From Saccoglossus kowalevskii (lineage: Eukaryota; Hemichordata; Enteropneusta; Harrimaniidae): a stretch of DNA of 22,222 bases. The notes under the pieces are model-generated. The model saw nothing but the letters and a program-made list of their open reading frames with translations, made no database searches and had not been told where the DNA came from. This document shows positions 1-12,300 of this stretch, piece by piece; positions within the stretch are counted from its first letter, which is position 1; every line of letters starts with the position of its first letter. The translations under genes and the position numbers were made by a program. The stretch covers positions 232,924 through 255,145 of the forward strand of contig NW_003109095.1 in NCBI RefSeq assembly GCF_000003605.2, written 5' to 3'.

Positions 1-304
1 ATAGAGTAATAATAGATCTGTTTTTTTTAAAGGAAGTATTGCTCTCAATATTTTTTTTCATAATTATAGGACAACAATCTTTATGTCATTCAATTTTAGT
101 TATCAATCACTTGCCACTTCTTATCACACTCCCAAATTCATTAATGTGCTCGGGAAAGCCATATATAATCTCATCAGTCATATTTATAAGAAAGGACTTC
201 ATGGTGTAACAAGCTTTTTTAAGGCATTGAATAAAGTGTGTGACAAAAACGCTTTAACACAACATTGTCCATGCAAGTAACTTTCAGGTATGCACAATTC
301 TTAC
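1..304 (-). other. Start of intron 7 (partial), no further exon seen
   Basis: The sequence downstream of the exon 7 donor contains stops in all minus frames where a WD-repeat continuation (a 'TGS-D-t-k-W' type strand) would be expected. I see nothing else in it. The 65-codon plus frame at 83-280 has no recognisable motif and is AT-rich. Confidence 0.6.
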
Positions 305-373
305 CTTGTATTATTCTCTGTATCTTTTACTAAAATTAAACATGTGATTCCAGCGTCATGGGCTTTATTATTG
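305..373 (-). CDS. WD40 gene, coding exon 7 (residues 189-211); gene continues left of the window
   Basis: The acceptor is a T-rich tract ending ctcctgatag. The donor is gtaaga. After completing Cys189 the exon encodes NNKAHDAGITCLILVKDTEN and then NT, the first strand of WD repeat 5 starting at His194. It ends with AG of a split codon, so at least one more exon must follow beyond base 1. I searched 1-300 on the minus strand and found no matching continuation. A 73-codon frame across this exon (301-522) is the exon plus read-through of the upstream intron. Confidence 0.9.
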
Positions 374-3300
374 CTATCAGGAGAAAAAAAAAATAATACA
401 ATTAAATAAAATAATGAAATTAATATTTCTGAAGATTTGAATACCAGAAGCAGTAAAGAAAAAAAAAGCAAACAGATGTATTTTAGAGACATAGTCGTTA
501 TCCGGTTTTGGCAAAAATTCAAAATTAAATTGTTAACAGTAAAATAATATTAATCATAATATTGAACTTTCCAAGAACCATTCTCATTGGGTTATTGATA
601 CTACATTCAATCATCAAATGATAACTATGCATTGTTGGGGGTCAATGCACGAAAGGTCAGAGAAGATAGTCCAGAATATCCAGAATAGTCCAAAATATCC
701 AGAATAGTCCAGAATATCAGGAATAGTCCAAAATATCCAGAATAGTCCAGAATATCAAAATTTTGTTGAATTTTGTAAGGATCATTGAAACAACAATTCC
801 ATTATGATTTGTTCACATATGTGTTTTTTTTTTCACTCCATTCTACAATTTCTCCCAACATGTCTGAGAAATTTCTAAAAAAAAGTTTTAATCATTGCAA
901 TTACCAGAAAACTGGAAGGAGTTCACGACGACTTGGATTGGAGACAGAATCCAGACACATTATTTTACCATCATATCTGTACACAGAGAAAGATATATTC
1001 AATATATGCACAAGTAAAACATTTGACAAACATTGATTTTCCCACAATTCAATGTGCTTTTCTTATAAAATCACGAGTAATGTAAAATCTGTATTAGAAA
1101 CCGTGGCTTCTATTAAAATGGTACAATACAACACAGGGGATGCGGCTTCTATTAGAGCATATGAGAAATGATGAATTTTGGATTCTCAATTATTCAAAAA
1201 GAATGGGTGCGACTTCTATTAAAGAATGCAGCTTTTAATACAGATTTTTCAGTAGCAGTTAGACCTGGATGTAACTTGCACTAATTACCACTGGCGACTA
1301 ATTAAAGCTTGGTAATTTCTCATTGTATACTTATTAGCGTCAAAGTCAAAAGTCATCATCTTTTTTTTTATATGAGACCCATGTGACGACCAACATCCCT
1401 TTTACTATACAATAAGAGCATGACATGGTGAACTAGTCTTACATTATGCAAATGTATTTAAATGTCATATATATGAGCCAATCAAACTTGTACCATGAGA
1501 AGTATTAAAACATTCTGTTCATTGATGACTTCATATGCAGCCTGTGTGTAATTCCTTATAGAATTATACAAACCCTGGTGGCTAGATGATCGATAATGCT
1601 TATGTTAACAATTAACCTCTCATTAGCTGACTGTGATGGCTTTAACTGGGTGTTTACTACACATTGTAGTTGTCTTGGACAATTTAAAAATTACATAGAT
1701 TATAGACCAGCACATCACATATTTTCTCTATTATTAGTGAATGCACTTGCGTAAATGTGTCTATGGTAATTCGGTAAGGCATATATAACAATGATCCAAC
1801 CTAATGCAAATTGGCTCATGTGCACTTCCATGGGAGATATACACTTTTAAACAGACCAATATGTATATACATGTAAAATGCAATACATTCAATGAGAATT
1901 TTCATTCAACAATCACCAAATATCACAGTTAGTTGGAATGACCATTAGCATACTCACCCGGCAGAATATATTCGTGATTCGTTACATAGAACACATCGTA
2001 TTATATCAGTATGCTGGGTCTCTTCGCACTCGATTGCCGACTTCAAATCTATAACATGACCACTTTCTTTATCTGTAAAGTAAGACCAGATTCACACTCA
2101 TTAATATTCATGAGCTAATTTAATGAAACTGTCGGTCATTATTGTTCGCAAGCTGATTAATATTCATTAGTCATAATTATTCATGACTCATCATCACAAG
2201 CTCATTAATATTCACAAGCTCATTAATATTCAAGTTTTGGAAATCCAGATTCAGTTTGGCTGTTTATTTTGACACAGCATTCAACTATATTGAATAGAAT
2301 AATGTTTTAAAACATCCTTAATGAAATCTGACATTTCAGTTTTGGTAATTGCTGTATTAAAGCTTTTTTTTAAAATAAACTACAATTAAACTACACATAC
2401 AATACAATAATAGATTTCTAATAAACAACAACTAAATCACACTGAAAATATAGCACAACAATACATTAATTAATTATCATCTTTTCTGTTCTTATTTTGT
2501 AGGTTTTCTGTATGTAATTTAATAACCCGAGTAGACATTGTTTGTTAGTTGTGTTTAAAATGTGTATCAATTTATCTTTGTTGTAATTTTTGAAATTTGG
2601 ATTGGAGAATAGACTTTATAAATCTTGTCTATTTTTCTGTATAGAGATCACACTCAGTGATGAAATGGATTTCATCCTCAATCACGTTACATTTGTCACA
2701 TTTCCTGTCCTGAATTGTTGTTTTTGGTTTTGTGTGTCTACCCACTTCTATGTACAGTTGGTGGCAGCTAATTCTAAATTTGCCCAACAAAAAATATTTA
2801 CGAGTTGGTTATTTGGGGGGGGGGGGGCAAAGTTAGGCTTTGAACACTATATGAAGGGCAAAATATCTCGCGATTCTTTAATGAAATATTGGTGGCCATT
2901 TGTGAAAATAGGTCAGTGAGTGAAACAATCCATATTTTCTTCAAATTTTGTGTTGAGTCTTTGTATTTTTGTGAAAGGTCATATACATGTAATGTATGCA
3001 AGCACTCTCAAGAAGGTTTTGATGGTCATTTGCATATATCTACTTGTCATAAAACGAATCCTCAATTATCAGTGGGGAACCTGAAGGAGATCAGTAATTT
3101 TGGTAATAATCAACTTACTTTCGTCTAATTCATATACTTTCAGGGATGCGTTGAAACCACACACTAATTGATGCCGTTTATAATTCATAGATATCGTGTA
3201 CACAGGTGCACCAAGCTGTAAGCAAAAAAGAACATTTTGAAATAAGTTTGCGAAGGGGAGGTGTTAGATATATAAATACAGTTCCCTTGTTTGAAAAAGA

Positions 3301-6300
3301 AAGATAACAGCCTTTAGGGAAAAATGATACTCACTCACCATTTTCAAATTTTAAATCGAGAAAGAGGATATCTTTTCTGGTCTTATACAGAAATTGTTAT
3401 TGGTTTCGTATTGAGAAAATGTATGTTTTGATTAAAGCATCAGTTATTGTACCGTGACATGAAAAACATTATTAGCTTAAAAATGTCATTTTTATGTCTA
3501 CTGTGGTGCATCTACATTATATTATGTAAGCGAAGCGAAACGAAACGACCACTGACAGAGAGTGTAAAGTACTGTAAAATCTGTATTAGAAACCGCGGCT
3601 TCTATTAAAATGGTACAATGCAATAGAGGGGATGAGGCTTCTATTAGAGCATCTACACATATGAGAAATGACGAATTTTTGGTTCTCAATTATTCAAAAA
3701 AAATGGGTGCGACTTCTATTAGGGATGCGGCTTCTAATACAGATTTTACGGTAATACCCCTTATAATTGTTTTCTTTGATAAGCGCTGTGTAATATTTAC
3801 ACAGTGATGTTTCGCTCTAGTCTGGTGTTACTGGTAGTGGTTGGTAGAGAAAATAACAGTATTTAATAAAGCCATATTGCAAAGGTCCAATATTGACAAG
3901 CTTACAAGTCTTGTTGCTTTTTTGAAAATTTAAATTTTTTTTATTAACAACTAAAAGAATCCTTTAAAATAACAAAAATACGAAATAATATATTGCAAAA
4001 TCTTCAAAATACCAACAACTTGTATCCCCTATATGCACCTGAGTGACATCCACTAAGTTTCTAATCAGTGAATTCACATAATTATCTGATTATCTACGTT
4101 TTTTAGAATACCAAAATTAATCCAATCAGAAATTATAATATTTGCATATTATGCAGATGATGTTTGATAGAAAGAAAACAATCGTTCATTTCATTTTTAT
4201 ATTTTCCATTCACACTTTTATTATTCATTCACTTTACTATAACATTGAGTTGACATTGAAAAGATTAGTCTGCACACTTTCTTGTTGCTTGTAAGTCTAG
4301 GATTGGTACGTACCTCCATTTTGTCATGTACACCTCCTCCTGATGCCCAGGCAATTATAGACCCATCATTAGAAGAAGAAAATAATAACTTAGGTTCTGT
4401 CCTGAAAACAAAAACAAAAACATCGAAAGTTTACAGTTTTATTGAGTACCTCCTGCTAGGCTCCTTATACTATAGGAATAATGCAGCTGATATGACTGTT
4501 TATATTCACATATTAGATACATTGTAGAGGGGTGGCAAGGGTTATTTTCGTTCAACGTAATTGCAATATTTTTTTGTTCGTACAACGTAAATTTGAAGAA
4601 ATCAATTCCGTAATTCTGTAATCACAGGCTAGACGTACAACGTAATCAATCAAATATTTTTTTCGTACACTGTAAAATTGTCTCATTTTTCTCGGTACGT
4701 ACAGGAATTTACATCCAAATAAAAAAAGTCGTAAAGAATAATCCAGGGAAATTACATTTTCGAAACTGTAAAACTACTAGATAACACAATTCACTGCAAT
4801 ATTCAGTTTTCACTGTAAACTGTAAAAACATCTTTTTATTCCATGTAAATTGTAAAAAGCCCTTATTATTTCCCGTAAAACGGTACCAGCTACCCCTCCC
4901 CCCCTTATTGTAATACTGGAAATGCATTAATTATTCACGGGGTTTTAATTTCACTTTTAAGCAAAATCCTTTAAATTAAATCCACATCAACATGTAAAAA
5001 TAACATTAGAACTAAATGTTTTGCAAGAAAATTTATGAACTTAAAACCCAGTGAATATGCTCAAAATATCAAAGTAATGAAATAAAATGCAAGTAAAAAT
5101 AGTCATTTTACAGTATTGGAGGAAGTAAAGACAGTGAAATCTATACGAAAAGTAAAAAGCTGTTTAAGCCAAACAGTAACAACACAATTTAAACAAGTGA
5201 AAATGCAATTATTATGCAAATTAGATAATTAATATGCACATATTTCTATAAAAAAATAATCAGGTATGCACGTAATCTCAGAGCATCTATGTACCAAGTT
5301 TCATTAAAATCTGATAATTGGTTCTTGAACTATCAGTGTAACAGACACACACATAGTAAATGTTTATGAAACTTAGGATTAGTAAAGGGGGTAAGTTACC
5401 GGGGTAGTACACTTATATTAAATTTAATATTAAGTTTAACATACTTTCCACTTTTACTAACCCTAAGCTTTGCAAACTTGATTTAAATTTAATTAAATAT
5501 TAATATAAATTATGAAAAATAGGTTGTAGGTTGTCACTTGGTAGATATGTCTTTACTTGCTAGGTGTAAAGTTAAATGAAAGTAGTCACCACGTTGATAA
5601 AACAAACACACACACACAAAGCACCACCTCCAAGGACTCTCATTGTATATGCTTTGCACCCCAGTAGTAACCATGTTTGCAAACAAGAGTTGAAAACCTG
5701 TCTAAATAGCAATAATACAATTAATTGTCCAAATTCTGAATATAAAATACTTCTAAAGACCAAATATTTCTGTAAACTGAATAATTTCTTCTATCTCATT
5801 ATTTTACAACTACATACACAGTAAATTCATAAGAAAACAACAGGATTCATGCTATACTGCCCTCTATAGTTGAGAATGACATGTTGGATGAGGGCGCACT
5901 GTATTTTGGCTTGCATTGATTCAATACAAACACCTGTAAAGTGATAGAAGTAGAGTGTACTGTAATTGTAACAGAAAACGAAAGTGATACACTCGTTAAT
6001 TATTCACTGGGTTTTGATTTTTCCTTTTTTTTGGAGATACGCGAATTCGATCACTGGTAAGTGTAGTGGTTATTAGATCGTACTAATAACTTATAGACCA
6101 GAGTTCAACCCAACCCTGGAAAGGCTAAATTCACTTGCTGAAATTCATTCACAAATGGATGTGACTTAACTTTAGGTTAGGTTCGCCAGGCCTGCCATTA
6201 TAATAGGTAGATCGTCACAACATAGCCCAGTCACATAGTAATGCAACGTATGTTAGCTCAACAAATGAAACAAATCTAATTTAAATCTATGTGAAAAATT

Positions 6301-9300
6301 AACATTACAATTGATCTTCAGGTCTCTAAATTCCTGGAGACAATGAAGTCAATTGTTTAGATGTCCCAATTGAATGCCCGGGTGCCCTTCAGATTAATCA
6401 AATATTTGTATCACAAGTCAATCACTTCAAGGCATTTTTAGACATTTTTAGCCATGAAATTTATAGGTGTTCTCAGCAGAATACTTCATGCGCTCAAACT
6501 AATTATTAAACTGGAAACAACTGGAGTTTAAAACCCAGTAAATATACACAAAATTTTAAAACAGTGATATTAATTACTAGTGAAAAACAAATGCTGTACA
6601 ATTAAGATACAATGTACAGGTCATAAGATATAATTCGTTCACATGTGCACTTATTTTAGTGCATATCTGTCTACAATTATTTGTTAACAGTTTTTGGTTC
6701 ACTGTTAACTTGTTTTTGAGAAAAAATTGTAAAATAATAAGCATAAAATGCCATTTTAGCAGTGGTTTCCATAGACCACAATGAAAAAACTTTTCCATGA
6801 TAAAAACCCACAAAAAAATATTTGATATATCAAAAAGCATCTTGTAAGACATAATGGTATATCTTTTCTTCACCATGTCACCCAGGCAAATTTTTAGATA
6901 TTGAGATATATTCGTTCCATATATAACAATGGTAAAATGTCCCAAAACAGACAAAACATCATATATACATCGTTTTTTTCTTCGAACCGAATACGATGAC
7001 CCCAGGTTTTTATTCCATTTCCTTTCATCCTCATGATATGAAATAGCAAATATGTACAAATGAAGAAATTGACAACATTTATACTTCTGTGTACATAGCA
7101 TTCAACCTTCAAGAGAAATTTGACAATCCCAGGGAATACCCCATAGAATTGAACAGGACAGAAGCTTACGGTTTATTCAATGAAATGTATATATCAGCAT
7201 GGACAGACAATGACAGAGAAAACATGTAGACAAGTTTCATAAACTGTAGACATTGACATCAATGTAATTTAATACATCACAACAAAATTTCAACATCACC
7301 CAGTTTATGCTGGCATTTAGTGACATTATCATGCTAAACCGAAATCTGGGTGTCTATGGAAACGAACATGGCCCTGTCAGTTTTCTAAATCTGAATCAAT
7401 CAGTGAACTCTCATGGTTACACAGCAAAATCCAGCAGAAAACAAATTCAATGTAGCATAACAATTATTAATGGTTTTCAAGAAGAGTGAAAAGAAACATA
7501 AGCAAAGTAATAGTTGTATTTTAGTAAGACTGGAAGAAGTGAATTCACCTTAATCCAAGTGTTCTTGAAAGGGTAGCTGTCAATCCCTTGGATTACATCA
7601 TGGGACACTAATTTTTATGGACTGGATTATGTACGGCTTTTACACACTGATGTCATACAATGTATGATGGAAGAACCCATGCACAAAGTTGATAAGACAA
7701 ACGTACACACACATGGATGCACTAACCCCCAATATATCAGTCTAATACAAACAGCAACAACACAATTTTTTGTCCATTCTCTGTATATAAAAGACTACTA
7801 CAGACTACTATGGTAAACCGAATAATTTTGTCAATCGCATCATTTTTCAGTTGAGACATAATGCATAAAAGTTATGCAGCAAACACTCAAAGTACAACTA
7901 CACAAGTCTAGTCTACTCATACGAGTAAGAAAATAACAAGATTCACCCTATTCTGCCCTATATATATAGTTGAGAAAGACAGGAGCCAACGCTTGCAAGT
8001 CATATGACAGTAGTGGGTAAAAATCATATCGAGTCCATAAAGTATTTATCATAAACACGTACCTTATAGGGTTCATTAAAAATAAATGAAATTGTTTTTG
8101 AGATGCTGGTGTTTAATTTATATTTGGTCGCACTCACTGCTATTGCAAATCTTTTGAACAATTAAGAACCCCTTCTAAAACCGTGATCACAATGAATGTG
8201 GTTAGACTTAAGCCCTAAATATTATCTGTGATAGATAGCTAGTTATTACTATGTATGAATGCTTTATAAAGGCAAGTTTTACAATACAACTACAGAATCA
8301 AAACAAAATAGCTATGAATTTTATCTCCGGCAACGTGATGTACTAGTATATGGCTAAAACTAGTTATGAATGGGCCCTGCTTTAAATCTATATATGGAAT
8401 AAGTTTGTCCAAATATGGTCAAACAGGGCCAGGATATGCAAATTTATTGCATGGCTCACTCATCAGGTTTCTCGTAGATTTAAAGAAATTTACATGACTG
8501 GGCAATACAAGGTACTAGTATATGATGACATTGTCCATGTCATTTGTTCTACTAGCATGCCAGTCATTTCTAAACTGTGAGAGTGGTTTATAAAGAAGCT
8601 TTCATACCTTAGGATTACACCATTGCATTGTGGGAGATTCTTATCTTAGACTTTACAGAAAACAAACAGCACATGTACAAATCCAAGATTATCCCGATAA
8701 GAAAGCTTTCACCTTCTGACGTTTTAGAGAAAGAAAAATCCTCACAATCAAACAAAGCTCTCAGACAACAATCCACAAAAAGAGTTTGAGAACAATACCA
8801 AATAAACTAAGATTAATGTTAGTTGATTTGTCCAGTAAGTTAAAAATACCATATACTGGCATAACTCGTTTTTGCAGCTCAGCAATGTGACAAAAAATCT
8901 GTCCCGTGTATTACCTCAGGGGTGTTTGTAAGCTGTAAATCAATCTACTTACGTCTGAGTGAAGTTGTTTATTACTTTTAGTGAAAAGATCACAGACAAT
9001 TAAAACCAAGAGTTTAACTTGCATACATGTCGAAGAGCTATATAGATAGCATGGCGTGTTTTCAATGCTTTGCGTTGTCTGTCCATGCGTGTATGGTTTC
9101 ATTGTTTGTCAGAAGACGTACACGCCTTATTTTCAATTGCCTGCACTGATCACCTGGTATAAATTATGAAGTCATTTGTACGGTACGTACACCGAGTTCA
9201 TGCATTCCTATAGGTATTTTGCTTTGGGGCTATTATGTGAAATATTTGGCGGATTAAATTTGTGCAAATCGCTGGAAATGTGTAATAAACATTCAAATTT

Positions 9301-12300
9301 CAACGATTTTTTTGTTATTGAAACTTTTGAATAGTTTTCGAACATGCAAGGATTCACAATGATTGGTTTCTGTGTGGCTGACAAAAATTCTTAATAATAA
9401 CAGGTTATTGCAACGATACTGCAAAGTATACACACAGACAGTATCACAGGAGTATCGACCGACAAGCAGTGGAGGTCGTTGTGACGGCGTACTGTCTGCA
9501 TACTTTGCAGTATTTTCATAATAACCTTATTATTATACATCTTTTTCTTCCAGGAATACATCATGAATCAGTGAACATCTTTGTGTGGAGTTCGGTCAAA
9601 CACTGGGGCAGCCATGTTTGTTTTTATTATTAGAGGACGCTTGTGAGCTTAATCATTTCATATTTGGAATTCGCATTTCCTAATATGGTAGGATGAAAAT
9701 ATGGTCATCAAATTTATTTTCGCACAAGACCTAGGACAAATTTCTATGGAAATGGTGATTTTTTTATTTTATTTACCATTGGTTTTTATATTAAAACCAT
9801 ATCACAAAATTGTGTGGAAAAAATATACATTATGTTTGTGATGAATTATTTGAAAATTTTGATACATACTACCGGGTAGTTATTTTTTATGAAATAATGC
9901 TTCAACATAGATACCCATTTTCCAAAAAAAGTAATGTTTTGCATTTTTTCAAAACAATAACTCATACTAACAAAAACATTTGAAAAGATAATAAAATGTT
10001 CTAATCAATAACTATGTAACACTTGGGAAAAAATTATTATAATTATTTTTTTCACCCCTACTTTACCTTCTAGGCCATGATAAAGCAAAGATTAACAGTT
10101 TTCTTCAGATTGAAAAACAGTATGTATTAACACATTGCCTGACATCATTGTTTTCCCTTTCATTTCAGCCATTTATGTAGGCTTTCACCAGGTTGTATAT
10201 ATAATGCACCGTTTGAAAAATAGTTCTCTGAGGAAACTCGATTAATTTGAATTAAACAATCTGATTCACACTCCTGCTTGGAAATACATTATATTAAATG
10301 ATATAGAACTTTCATTTCTTGAAAAAATTGTCTGTTGATTGCAGCCACTGTAGTTTTCTATTTTTTGCTGCAGAAATATAGGTTCTATAATTTGTGCATT
10401 TTTCTCTATTTTTGATAATTTGATGCGAATAATTAAATAATAAAAAAGAATGAAAACGGTGATATGCATTCTTTGAATAGTTCCAAACCTTATAATGTAA
10501 TGTTGAAAAAAAAATTCAAGTTTATTTAATAAAATTGTAATCGTGTTTTTTCAACTACTAACAGATAAGGACCCCCACCCTCAATATATATATGTTTCTG
10601 ATTGCTGTGCAAGTCAGGAAACAAAAAGATGTGTCTCAATTTCTTTTTTTTTTTGTCAGAAAAACAAATCTGAAAATTAACGAAAAATGCCAGAATCAAA
10701 ATAAAAAGCTTTTAGAAAACAAATTGACAATAAACATTTTGTTTGACCTAATTTGTTCATTAGAGTCCATTACCGAGTATGCAGGATATTCCCTAAAATA
10801 CAACAACTAGCTAAATTGATAACCATTCAGTTAAAAAGCAGATTAAAAATTTAAATTCAGCCAATTCATTCCTTTTCATAAAAAAATAAAAAGAAAGGTT
10901 CAAAGAGGGTTCAAACAAACATAATGAACTGCCCATTGCCACTTGATCTGCCCTCATGTTGTGAAAGAAACAACTTTTTCTAAAATCAGGATGAAGGTAA
11001 TTTCATCCTTCACATTATTCACCTCGGTAAGCCATTTGAATTCTAAGAAAACTTTACAGTTGATAACAACCCCAATTTATTCACAATTATCACAAACAAA
11101 AAGACAGTCAATTTTCATAATGAATTAATAACGATTTAAGGCTGAACAATCAGGGAAGTGCATAACATTGTAACAAGAAACACAAGAAACAACAGGAGAA
11201 TTATCAGTTTTCAAAGACAAACCATTCAATACCAGTTACCATGACAACCACCACAAACTAATGAACCATGTCTATTCAAGATACACGCTTCACCAAAGCG
11301 AATTGAAAACGAGCAATTATAAGGAAAGAGATTTCACCTACCGGATATTCTGTAAAATAGCTAAAAGCTCTTTAAAATGATCAGATTTTAGTATTAAACT
11401 TTCTCTCTGTGCAACAAAAGTGTGGACACCAATGACTGACAAAGTGTTTTTCAATTAACATTTTTCTTATACCACATCACGACAGGTGTTTTGCATAAAT
11501 TGATCATTATTGGTAATTGGGATAGATCCTGCGTGCATGTATTTTGTGAGTACAGTAGGGCATACTGTAAAATACTTTATTTTCGCTTGGAATTAATTTT
11601 TGCTATTTTCGATGACAGGATGATTCAGTGAAAATAAAATCGAGCAAATATACCATTTTTCCTATATTTTATATTCAACTCACCAAGATCAGTGAAAAAT
11701 AATTTTCATACAACATCCAAAAAGTCTTTTCAGCAAAAATTAATTTTAATAGCCCTTCAAGAGTCTCCAACATTGATTTAATTTTATAGTAGGTATAGTA
11801 TTTTTGTCGTAATGGACATTCCTAGGAATTCAATGTCAATGTCACATGGCCACTAAGTTAAGGAGCAGTGGTCATTTCGCTACTGATGTGTGAGATATGG
11901 GTCTTATATTAAGATGGTGACCTTGATTGATGTACAGATCTTTTATGAATGAAAAAAGAAAGTTTTAATTTTTGGCAGTTCCTGGAATGATTGGAAAGCA
12001 ACAATGGATTCTAAGAAGTCAAAGACGGTATTTAGTGTACATTACGACCAGATACTTGCACTCATGCTTGCCATGCATGTGGGCATTTGGTTGTGGGAAA
12101 ATCTCTGTTTTAACTACACAACGAGCACTGGCCTTCAAACCAACCATTAGTGATAGGCTTTTATTGTAGTGATCTTGGAGACCTCAAAAGGGCTCATACC
12201 ACTAATTTAGTTTCCATAGACGAAAATGTTAACATATGACGAGATTGCTATATGAAAATGACGAAGAAAGTTGAAAATATGGCTCAAAAATGGGAAATCA

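Larger units (their letters stand above)
977..1957 (-). other. Intron 5 (981 bp)
   Basis: Bounded by gtgagta and tgtacag on the minus strand. It contains the family A element at 1080-1252 and a piece shared with 13173-13250 at 1340-1410. Otherwise AT-rich, with no further gene. Confidence 0.85.

Noticed and set aside
83-280. Coding exon 8 of the WD40 gene, or a 65-codon plus-strand gene
   Set aside because: No minus-strand frame here continues WD repeat 5 without stops, and the plus-strand frame has no motif or start context of note.
668-756. CRISPR-like array
   Set aside because: The 19-bp units are directly adjacent with no unique spacers; this is a minisatellite in an animal intron.
2590-2919. 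109-codon plus-strand frame
   Set aside because: It lies within intron 4 of the minus-strand gene, crosses a 13-base G run and shows no motif.
6051-6122. Functional tRNA gene
   Set aside because: Box A- and B-like motifs are present, but no complete cloverleaf with an acceptor stem can be drawn; a SINE-like relic is more likely.
6577-7101. 174-codon minus-strand open frame, the longest in the window
   Set aside because: Low-complexity Phe/Ile/Leu/Cys-rich translation of AT-rich DNA with no domain; it lies inside intron 2 and overlaps another chance frame at 6894-7112.
7307-7380. Minus-strand segment reading SMIMSLNASINW before a GT
   Set aside because: Considered as a candidate for exon 3. 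It does not reach the linker before LGAPVY, and the segment at 4314-4401 fits all phases and the expected sequence.
8911-9102. 63-codon minus frame with an acceptor and donor near its end (8919-8936)
   Set aside because: The candidate exon would be only 18 bp; no WD-like sequence and no need for it in the gene model.
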